From: a bacterium
GTDB lineage: Bacteria; Patescibacteriota; Minisyncoccia; UBA6257; 2-01-FULL-56-20
DNA length: 11,872 nt
Direction: 5' to 3'
NCBI GenBank assembly: GCA_021780545.1
Contig: JAJXYP010000052.1
Coordinates: forward strand, 1 to 11,872
Shown piece after piece: positions 6,761 to 11,872 of this stretch. The position numbers and the translations under genes are program-made. How positions within the stretch are numbered: position 1 is the stretch's first letter; each line of letters begins with the position of its first letter. The notes beneath the pieces were generated by a model. That model saw only the letters and a list, made by a program, of their open reading frames with translations. It was not told the origin of the DNA and searched no databases.

Positions 6761-8281
6761 CTAATCCCCTCTGAGTCGATAGCCAAATGCCTCGGCGATG
6801 TGCTCGGCTTTCGTCGCGCGGCTTTCTTCGAGATCTGCAATTGTCCGCGCCACTTTTAGCAGTCGATAAAACGAGCGCGGCGACAAATTTTTTGCCCGAA
6901 GGCCATCGAGAAACTTGAGAGCCGACGGGTCGCCTTCAATGTGCCGGCGAACTTCCCGCGAGGTCATTTCTCCGTTTGTTTTGCTCATGCCCTGGAAGCG
7001 TTCCCGCTGTCGATCGCGAATTAAGATAATTCGCCGTTTGATGTTCGCGCTTTCATCCGGGCCGGACTCATGTTTCAGCTCCGGCACCGCAACCCGCCCG
7101 ACTTTGAATTGCATATCGATACGATCCAACAAGGGCCCGGAGATTCGTTTTTGATATTTGGCAATTTCATACGCAGAGCAGACGCATTCTTTTTGCGGAT
7201 CGCCGAAATAGCCGCAGGGGCATGGATTCATCGCGAGCACCAATATGAATTTTGAAGGGAACCAGGTCGTGCCTTTCGCGCGGGATATAGGAATTCTTCC
7301 TGTTTCGATAGGTTGTCGCAATGCTTCGAGCGCTTCCCGTTTGAATTCGGGAGTCTCATCGAGGAACAGGACTCCATGATGGGCAAGGCTAATTTCGCCT
7401 GGTCGTGGCTCTGCTCCCCCGCCGATCAGGGATGTTACGGACGCGGTATGATGAGGCGCGCGAAGTGGGCGTTCGCGTATCAATCCTTCGGGTTGCAGGC
7501 CGGCGGCACTCCAGATTTTGGTAACTTCTATGGCCTCGTCGCGCTCAAGGTCCGGCAGTACGCCGTCGAGCGCCTGAACTAACATACTTTTCCCGATACC
7601 GGGCGGCCCCGACATCGCTATGTTGTGACCGCCGGCGGCGGCAATGATGAGTGCGCGTTTGGCACTCTCTTGCCCCAGGATTTCTGAAAAATCAATCTGC
7701 GGAAGTTTCTTTGCCGGTGATGGAACGACCTGAGAAGCGGTGGCTGATTTTCCACCCAGCAAAACATCGATCGCTTCGTTTAAGTTGCGTATCGGCACCA
7801 CGGTTATATTTTCAATCGCGAACGCCTCTCCCGAGTTCTCATATGGAACGAATATTGTGCGGAAGTTTTTATCACGCGCCATTTGAGTGATGCTCAACGA
7901 TCCACTGATCGGGCGCAGCCGTCCATCAAGCGCAAGCTCACCTAGAAATAATTTGTCGCGGACATCGAGTCGGGGAATCTGCTTCCCTGCCATAAGATAA
8001 CCGAGCGCAATTGCAAGATCGTATTGGGTGCCTGTTTTTCTGAGGTCGGCCGGAGCGAGATTGATAATAATTTTTCGGTTCTCGCGGTTTGGAGGTTTCA
8101 AGCCGGAATTTTTTAGCGCTGAATTCACCCGCTCACGCGCTTCCCGTAATGCTTTATCTGCAAGACCGACGATGTTAAATTCCCGGATCCCGACATGCAA
8201 ATCGATTTCAATTTCGACCAAGCGCGCATTGATTCCTTCCAATTCCGCCGAATAGACCGTGGCAAGATTATTAGTCGGCAT
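6761..8281 (-). CDS. comM: ComM/YifB-type Mg-chelatase-like AAA+ ATPase
   Basis: ComM is a hexameric AAA+ helicase that drives branch migration during integration of transforming DNA; this role is established in Vibrio and Acinetobacter and is transferred here by family. Length 506 is typical. The N-terminal ChlI-like domain (1-175) contains HVGIREFNIVGLADKALREARERV and the LAPADLRKTGTQYDLAIA signature (75-92). The ATPase core has Walker A GPPGIGKS (225-232), RAPHHTAS (274-281), Walker B GVLFLDE (303-309) and SGPLLDRID (381-389). The family's four-cysteine cluster, NPCPCGYFGDP then ECVC, covers 352-368. The C-terminal lid has SPRSFYRLLKVARTIADLE (467-485). It begins 52 bases after the DksA-like gene and may be cotranscribed. 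A possible weak -10 (TATCGT at 8294-8289) sits 7 bases before the ATG, the same geometry as other starts here. Its presence suggests, but does not prove, natural competence. Confidence 0.93.
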   Translation of the reverse strand: MPTNNLATVYSAELEGINARLVEIEIDLHVGIREFNIVGLADKALREARERVNSALKNSGLKPPNRENRKIIINLAPADLRKTGTQYDLAIALGYLMAGKQIPRLDVRDKLFLGELALDGRLRPISGSLSITQMARDKNFRTIFVPYENSGEAFAIENITVVPIRNLNEAIDVLLGGKSATASQVVPSPAKKLPQIDFSEILGQESAKRALIIAAAGGHNIAMSGPPGIGKSMLVQALDGVLPDLERDEAIEVTKIWSAAGLQPEGLIRERPLRAPHHTASVTSLIGGGAEPRPGEISLAHHGVLFLDETPEFKREALEALRQPIETGRIPISRAKGTTWFPSKFILVLAMNPCPCGYFGDPQKECVCSAYEIAKYQKRISGPLLDRIDMQFKVGRVAVPELKHESGPDESANIKRRIILIRDRQRERFQGMSKTNGEMTSREVRRHIEGDPSALKFLDGLRAKNLSPRSFYRLLKVARTIADLEESRATKAEHIAEAFGYRLRGD

Positions 8282-8333
8282 GTCGCCAACGATAACGCAT
8301 CGGCATTAAAAAGAGCTTAAAGGACCCTCGTGT

Positions 8334-8663
8334 TTAAATGTTTGTTTTGCAATTCTTACAGAAGCGGGATTCTGGATCAATATCGAGAATGTCGGAGGAG
8401 ATTTCTCCGTTGCATTTTTCGCAAGTCCCGTAGGTGCCGGTTTTGATTTTTGCGATGGCGGATTCTACGTCATCAAGCCGTTTTTTTAAGTCGTGAGCGA
8501 CGGCCAGTTGGTTGCCCAATTCTTCTACCTGATCAGAATCATCTTCAGTGTCGATATTGTTACCAAAATCGACAACTGTTTCGTTCTGTTTGATTTCGTT
8601 CAGTATGGTGCGACGCTCTTCCTCGAGCTTTAGTTTATATTGATCAATGTTTTCTTTTGTCAT
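8334..8663 (-). CDS. TraR/DksA-family C4 zinc-finger protein
   Basis: 109 residues. The N-terminal two-thirds is charged and predicted to form a helical coiled coil (KLKLEEERRTILNEIKQNE, then DDSDQVEELGNQLAVAHDLKKRL). The C-terminus holds a zinc finger of pattern C-x2-C-x17-C-x2-C, starting at TGTYGTCEKCNGEI and ending in RFCKNC. This is the TraR/DksA architecture. Classical DksA binds RNA polymerase in the secondary channel with ppGpp to adjust rRNA and amino-acid promoters, but small family members like this are diverse and the exact role is uncertain. A weak promoter can be read upstream: TTGTAA at 8699-8694, 17 bases, TAGTGT at 8676-8671, then 7 bases to the ATG. A purine-rich AAGGA at 8681-8677 is 13 bases from the start, rather far for a ribosome-binding site. 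comM follows downstream. Confidence 0.88.
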   Translation of the reverse strand: MTKENIDQYKLKLEEERRTILNEIKQNETVVDFGNNIDTEDDSDQVEELGNQLAVAHDLKKRLDDVESAIAKIKTGTYGTCEKCNGEISSDILDIDPESRFCKNCKTNI

Positions 8664-8723
8664 GGATATAACACTATCCTTCCCGGGGATTGATTACAAG
8701 TATGCATGGATGAAAAACTTAAA

Positions 8724-8815
8724 TCGGCAATAAACTAACTGGCAATTCTCTCCAAAGATTATAATTGCCGAAATTGACAAAGAATCGGCAATATGATGTT
8801 TTAATATTGCCGATT
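8724..8815. repeat. array of TCGGCAAT motifs in alternating orientation
   Basis: The octamer TCGGCAAT occurs at 8724-8731 and 8785-8792, and its complement ATTGCCGA occurs at 8764-8771 and 8807-8814. A partial copy (TGGCAAT) lies near 8740-8746. The orientations alternate (+, -, +, -), giving two inverted pairs. The second pair is a perfect 12-bp inverted repeat, AATCGGCAATAT (8783-8794) with ATATTGCCGATT (8804-8815), around a 9-base loop. It could be a transcript hairpin or paired protein-binding sites; no T-run follows, so it is not a standard terminator. Confidence 0.8.
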
Positions 8816-8840
8816 AATCCGATAAGCCCATAAATCCTAA

Positions 8841-9058
8841 TGATAAACACTTTTGTTTATCAAAATGTTTCGCGACAAACAATGTTTAGCGCTAAACATT
8901 GTAATTTTCTTAATAAGAATGTTTCGCGCTAAACATTACGATTAAAAAATCTCTCATTAGAGGGTATTCGAATCGATTTTGCAAAGAGTTGTTTTAATTA
9001 TCATTGTTTAGCGCTAAACAATGATAATTAATCAAGTTTAATGTTTAGCGCTAAACAT
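8841..9058. repeat. cluster of six palindromes of the TGTTTAGCGCTAAACA family
   Basis: Six palindromic units lie upstream of yraN. (1) 8841-8862: TGATAAACA/TGTTTATCA, 9-bp stem with 4-base loop. (2) 8866-8881: TGTTTCGCGACAAACA, imperfect. (3) 8881-8900: AATGTTTAGCGCTAAACATT, perfect. (4) 8918-8937: AATGTTTCGCGCTAAACATT, one mismatch. (5) 8994-9031: perfect 38-bp palindrome with core GTTTAGCGCTAAAC. (6) 9041-9058: ATGTTTAGCGCTAAACAT, perfect. Most have no central loop, which fits dimer-binding DNA sites better than RNA hairpins. Centre-to-centre distances are 22, 17, 37, 85 and 37 bases. The two 37-base units (8891-8927 and 9013-9049) look like diverged direct copies. Unit 6 ends 8 bases before the yraN ATG, where a repressor would block transcription. 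Confidence 0.9.
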
Positions 9059-9066
9059 AGTTAGAA

Positions 9067-9432
9067 ATGAATCCAAAACAGATTGGAATTTATGGTGAAG
9101 AATTAGCGTGTATCTATCTTAATAGAATCGGTTTTAGTATTTATTCAAGAAATTTTAGAACTAAGTTTGGAGAGATAGATATTGTCGCCGTAGATGTTAG
9201 TGGCATATTGGTGATTATAGAAGTTAAAACTCTTCGATCGATTTATGGATCGATATTTCTACCCGAAGATAATTTTACAACACAAAAACATAGACATGTC
9301 AATCGAATGGCGGAATATTTTATAGCAAAACACCCCGATTTAATTTTTGATATCGGATGGAGAATTGATTTGATTGCGATCGAAATTATGGAGGACAAAA
9401 AAATAAAACTTCGTCATTATAAAAACATATAA
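9067..9432 (+). CDS. yraN: YraN/UPF0102 family endonuclease-fold protein
   Basis: 121 residues, the normal size for the family. The family pattern is clear: GIYGEELACIYLNRIGFSI (7-25) with E11, RNFRTKFGEIDIVAVD (28-43), then VIIEVKT (49-55), which gives the E-x-K of the PD-(D/E)XK nuclease fold (E52, K54) with D38 as the acidic partner, and WRIDLIAIEI near the C-terminus. YraN is widespread, often near DNA-processing or ribosome genes, and its cellular role is not established; a structure-specific nuclease or Holliday-junction-related activity has been proposed by fold similarity. Base composition is unlike the neighbours: about one third GC by eye, with many AGA, TTA and ATA codons, against more than half in gyrA. 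No Shine-Dalgarno sequence is present. CATAGT (9056-9061), partly inside palindrome 6, is a possible weak -10 giving a leaderless transcript. Confidence 0.92.
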   Translation: MNPKQIGIYGEELACIYLNRIGFSIYSRNFRTKFGEIDIVAVDVSGILVIIEVKTLRSIYGSIFLPEDNFTTQKHRHVNRMAEYFIAKHPDLIFDIGWRIDLIAIEIMEDKKIKLRHYKNI

Positions 9433-9448
9433 CAGTAAAATATTTTTA

Positions 9449-9477
9449 TTGAATTGATGTAAAATCTCTGCTATCAT
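9449..9477 (+). promoter_or_regulatory. sigma70-type promoter of the MBL-fold gene
   Basis: TTGAAT (9449-9454), a 17-base spacer, then TATCAT (9472-9477) preceded by TG for an extended -10 (TGCTATCAT). Predicted transcription starts at about 9484-9485, on or one base before the ATG, so the mRNA should be leaderless. It is the best complete promoter in the window and would also drive the small membrane protein and perhaps gyrA. Confidence 0.65.
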
Positions 9478-9484
9478 TAGCGGG

Positions 9485-10060
9485 ATGGTTATTACTTATT
9501 TTGGCGACGGATGCTTCCGCCTGCAGAGTGGCGACGTTTCGATTCTTACCAATCCGGATAACGGACGTTTGAAGGCGGACGTCATTTTAAAAACAATTAT
9601 ATCTACAGAGACAGACGTTGCAGCTGAAGCTTCTGATATCCCGGTCATATCTTTCCCCGGGGAATACGAAGTGAAGGGGATAGAATTTTTTGGCTTTCCA
9701 ATTACGGGGGAGTCGACGGAAAAATTTTTAAAAACAGCATATGCTGTTTGGTGGGAGGATATGAAATTTGTATTCCTTGGACATTTATCTTCACCGATTG
9801 ATGCTGCGCTGGCGGAAGAATTCGGTGAACCTGATATTTTATTTTTACCGGTTGGCGGCGGGCCATTCCTAGATCCGGCGGTTGCGGCGCGAATTGCCAA
9901 GCAATTGGAGGCGCGGGTTGTTATCCCGAGTTTTTACAAAGAACCGGACGAATTTTTGAAAGCCATGGGAAAGAAAGCGGAAATCTTGGAGAAATTTGTC
10001 TTCAAGCAGAAGGATGTTGCAAGCGAAAAGAGCCGCCCGATAATTTTAGCGAAGAACTGA
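9485..10060 (+). CDS. metallo-beta-lactamase-fold protein lacking the metal-binding histidines
   Basis: 191 residues. Fold clues match the UlaG-like branch of the metallo-beta-lactamase superfamily: the start MVITYFGDGCFRLQSGDVSILTNP, FPGEYEVKGIEFFGF (57-71), FVFLGHL (95-101), EPDILFLPVGGGPFLDPAVAARIAKQL (115-141) and VVIPSFY (145-151). In active members the first segment continues to an HxHxDH motif. Here the equivalent area, about 31-50, reads ADVILKTIISTETDVAAEAS with no histidine. The usual IPMHY reads IPSFY. H100 is the only histidine in the whole protein. It is therefore probably catalytically inactive, or has another use for the fold. The start is fixed by the promoter 7 bases upstream. 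The small membrane protein gene follows after 7 bases, implying an operon. Fold assignment is fairly sure, function unknown. Confidence 0.8.
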   Translation: MVITYFGDGCFRLQSGDVSILTNPDNGRLKADVILKTIISTETDVAAEASDIPVISFPGEYEVKGIEFFGFPITGESTEKFLKTAYAVWWEDMKFVFLGHLSSPIDAALAEEFGEPDILFLPVGGGPFLDPAVAARIAKQLEARVVIPSFYKEPDEFLKAMGKKAEILEKFVFKQKDVASEKSRPIILAKN

Positions 10061-10067
10061 CTTTGCT

Positions 10068-10382
10068 ATGAAAGAAGATCATAAACGATCGTTTATCGAC
10101 GAACTGCGCTCGTTGGAAGAACCAAAAAAGAAAAAGATTTTGGTAGGCGTGACTATTATTATTATGTTTCTCGTTCTGTATTTTTGGTTGATATATTTTA
10201 ATAGCATCGTGGCCGGAGGGTCGGTGGCGCCAGCTGCGGCGGTTCCATCGGAAGCGGATACTTTGGGTGCGTTGCAGGCGGCAACCGACACCGTCGGTGG
10301 AGGAACGGCTCCGAGCGACTGGCAAAAGATACTCGACTTTTTCGGCGGCGGCGGCGGATCGTATTCGGTGTCTCCTCAATAA
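10068..10382 (+). CDS. small single-pass membrane protein of unknown function
   Basis: 104 residues, no family recognised. A charged N-terminus (MKEDHKRSFIDELRSLEEPKKKK) precedes one strong membrane helix at about 24-44 (ILVGVTIIIMFLVLYFWLIYF). Next comes an Ala/Gly/Thr-rich extracytoplasmic stretch and a C-terminal tail with a five-glycine run (93-97), SYSVSPQ. Lysines before the helix predict the N-terminus inside and the C-terminus outside. It starts 7 bases after the MBL-fold gene and ends 13 bases before gyrA, so all three are likely one transcription unit. Codon use matches the neighbours, and its tight fit between two genes supports it being real. Confidence 0.75.
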   Translation: MKEDHKRSFIDELRSLEEPKKKKILVGVTIIIMFLVLYFWLIYFNSIVAGGSVAPAAAVPSEADTLGALQAATDTVGGGTAPSDWQKILDFFGGGGGSYSVSPQ

Positions 10383-10395
10383 TCATCATCTTTAT

Positions 10396-11872
10396 ATGTC
10401 CAATCTCGAGAAGCGGGAAATCACAAAAGAACTTGGAGAGTCGTATCTAGATTATGCGATGTCCGTTATCGTCGCTCGCGCACTGCCGGATGTGCGTGAC
10501 GGATTCAAGCCGGTTCATCGCCGGGTGCTTTGGGATATGTGGGAATCGGGTCTGACATACCGGGCGAAGACAAAAAAATCGGCGAACGTCGTCGGGGAAA
10601 CGATGGCGCGCTACCATCCTCATGGTGATTCGGCGATTTACGATACATTGGTTCGCATGGCGCAGGTTTTTTCATTGCGATATCCGCTGGTTCTGGGGCA
10701 GGGAAATTTTGGCAGCGTAGACGGCGATGCGCCGGCGGCCATGCGCTACACAGAGGCGAAGATGTCGGCGATCGCAGAGGAGATGATGATTGATATCGAA
10801 AAGGAGACAGTCGACTGGACGCCGAATTATGATTCGACCCGCGATGAGCCACGATTTTTACCCGGTAAGCTTCCCAATCTGCTGTTGAATGGGTCGCTTG
10901 GCATTGCGGTTGGAATGGCGACTAGTATCCCGCCGCACAACCTGAATGAGGTTGCCGACGCGATTCTGCATGTCGCTGACAATCCGGATGCGGGAAACGA
11001 GGATGTCATGGAGTTCATTCAAGGGCCTGATTTTCCGACTGGCGGGATCATTTATGACACGAAAGCGATCCGCGAAGCATATGCAACGGGGCGCGGCGGT
11101 ATCGTGGCTCGGGCGAAAGCGGAGATCGTCGAGGCGAAAGCGGGGAAACAGTTCAATATTATCGTCACGGAGATTCCTTACCAGGTGAACAAATCAGAGC
11201 TTATCAAATCGATTGCCGAGTTGCATGCGGAGAAGAAGCTTGAGGGTATCCGGGATTTGCGTGACGAGTCCGACCGCGATGGCATGCGGATCGTGATTGA
11301 GCTGAAGAACGACGTACCGCCGCAGAAGGTTTTGAATTGGCTTTATAAACACACGGATCTGGAGAAGAATTTCAATCTGAATATGATCGCGCTCGTGAAC
11401 GGCATCGAGCCGCGTTTGCTCTCAGTCCGCGATTTTATCGTCGAATATCTGGCCCATAGGAAAGAGGTGGTCCGCCGCCGGACGCAGTTCGATTTGCGCA
11501 AGGCGCAGGAGCGGGCGCATATTCTCGAGGGATTAAAGAAAGCTTTGGATGCTATCGATCGCGTGATTGCGACGATCAAGAAATCGAAAGATAAGGATGA
11601 AGCGCGCGTGAATTTGATAAAGTTGTTTTCTTTGAGTGATGTGCAGGCAACGGCGATTCTCGAGATGCGCCTTCAGACGCTTGCGGCGCTTGAGTACCAG
11701 AAGATCGAGGAAGAGCTGAAAGAGAAACGGGCGCTGATAGCCGAGCTGACGTTGATTTTGAAGAGTCCGGCGAAAATCGTGAAAATCATCAAGGATGAAG
11801 TTGTCGAGCTGAAACAGAAATACGGCGACAATCGCCGAACGCAGGTGGTCCGCCGCGCGCCTGAAGCGATGA
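10396..11872 (+). CDS. gyrA: DNA gyrase subunit A (partial, 3' end outside window)
   Basis: 492 codons are seen from the ATG at 10396; the frame is open at the window end. GyrA is the breakage-reunion subunit of gyrase (A2B2), which introduces negative supercoils. Visible features: EKREITKELGESYLDYAMSV at the N-terminus (residues 5-24), RALPDVRDGFKPVHRRVLW (28-46), the DNA-gate and quinolone region ARYHPHGDSAIYDTLVRMAQ (71-90), GQGNFGSVDGDAPAAMRYTEAKM (101-123) with catalytic Tyr118, and LPNLLLNGSLGIAVGMAT. The long coiled-coil arm is reached at about residue 340 onward. The two positions most often changed in quinolone resistance (E. coli Ser83, Asp87) are Ser79 and Asp83, the sensitive type. 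The C-terminal beta-pinwheel is outside the window, so ParC cannot be formally excluded, though GyrA is more likely. No Shine-Dalgarno sequence is visible. Confidence 0.93.
   Translation, partial: MSNLEKREITKELGESYLDYAMSVIVARALPDVRDGFKPVHRRVLWDMWESGLTYRAKTKKSANVVGETMARYHPHGDSAIYDTLVRMAQVFSLRYPLVLGQGNFGSVDGDAPAAMRYTEAKMSAIAEEMMIDIEKETVDWTPNYDSTRDEPRFLPGKLPNLLLNGSLGIAVGMATSIPPHNLNEVADAILHVADNPDAGNEDVMEFIQGPDFPTGGIIYDTKAIREAYATGRGGIVARAKAEIVEAKAGKQFNIIVTEIPYQVNKSELIKSIAELHAEKKLEGIRDLRDESDRDGMRIVIELKNDVPPQKVLNWLYKHTDLEKNFNLNMIALVNGIEPRLLSVRDFIVEYLAHRKEVVRRRTQFDLRKAQERAHILEGLKKALDAIDRVIATIKKSKDKDEARVNLIKLFSLSDVQATAILEMRLQTLAALEYQKIEEELKEKRALIAELTLILKSPAKIVKIIKDEVVELKQKYGDNRRTQVVRRAPEAM

Larger units (their letters stand above)
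8664..9066. other. AT-rich, repeat-packed intergenic region at a strand switch
   Basis: About 400 bases without a plausible gene on either strand, between the leftward DksA-like gene and the rightward yraN. It is markedly AT-rich compared with the left-hand genes. It contains two blocks of repeats: TCGGCAAT-type motifs at 8724-8815 and TGTTTAGCGCTAAACA-type palindromes at 8841-9058. A short stretch (8941-8993) between palindromes 4 and 5 shows only a small CTCT-catt-AGAG inverted repeat and an ATTCGAAT palindrome. A TTGACA at 8774-8779 has no well-spaced -10. Confidence 0.8.

Noticed and set aside
8112..8120. TTTAGCGCT inside comM, matching half of the palindrome core
   Set aside because: The right arm is not completed (GAA follows) and it sits in coding sequence; best explained by chance or codon use.
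8282..8333. Terminator between the DksA-like gene and comM
   Set aside because: A T-run is present on the minus strand but the preceding GAG...CTC pairing is only three bases.
8774..8805. Promoter from the perfect TTGACA at 8774-8779
   Set aside because: TATGAT (8792-8797) is only 12 bases away and TTTAAT (8800-8805) is 20 bases away; neither gives acceptable spacing.
8724..9058. CRISPR array
   Set aside because: Units are palindromes of varied length with irregular gaps (22, 17, 37, 85, 37 between centres); there are no uniform spacers and no cas genes.
1..11872. UGA recoding as in Gracilibacteria/Absconditabacteria
   Set aside because: UGA ends the MBL-fold gene at a sensible length and no long gene has internal UGA.

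Overview
The window looks like chromosomal DNA of a candidate-phylum (Patescibacteria/CPR, most like Parcubacteria) bacterium. This is inferred from the content: a VirB6/TrbL-like membrane protein beside a large secreted PKD-type protein, a LysM plus degenerate M23 protein, a TraR/DksA-type zinc-finger protein, ComM, YraN, a His-less metallo-beta-lactamase-fold protein and GyrA. Spacing is compact, and almost no gene has a clear Shine-Dalgarno sequence. UGA, UAA and UAG all serve as stops, so no recoded genetic code is indicated. No rRNA, tRNA, CRISPR array or transposase was seen.

Left part (1-5762), all minus strand, read from right to left: a UvrD/PcrA-type helicase, then rsmA (16S rRNA dimethyltransferase, with two insertions), then a gap of about 100 bp holding a perfect DnaA-box sequence and an extended -10 promoter, then a 733-residue exported protein ending in a PKD-like domain. 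Three bases after its stop begins a VirB6-like multi-pass membrane protein cut by the window edge. The last two probably belong to a type IV secretion-like envelope apparatus.

Middle (5752-8663): a plus-strand LysM/pseudo-M23 envelope protein starts head-to-head with the helicase gene. The two start codons overlap inside one 11-bp palindrome. Facing it on the minus strand are a TraR/DksA-type gene followed by comM (branch-migration helicase for transformation).

Region 8664-9066 is a non-coding, AT-rich, repeat-packed interval of about 400 bp. It holds an array of TCGGCAAT motifs in alternating orientation, including a 12-bp-stem inverted repeat. Next to it is a cluster of six palindromes built on TGTTTAGCGCTAAACA, one of them a perfect 38-bp palindrome. 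All but one of the genes to the left run leftward and all genes to the right run rightward, so this is the main divergence point of the window. It is the most unusual part of the sequence; operator cluster, replication-origin-like locus and acquired island are the competing readings.

Right part (9067-11872), all plus strand: a low-GC yraN, a His-poor MBL-fold protein with a good leaderless-type promoter, a small single-pass membrane protein, and gyrA (cut by the window end). Several starts lie only 7-8 bases after a -10 element, which suggests leaderless transcripts are common in this genome.
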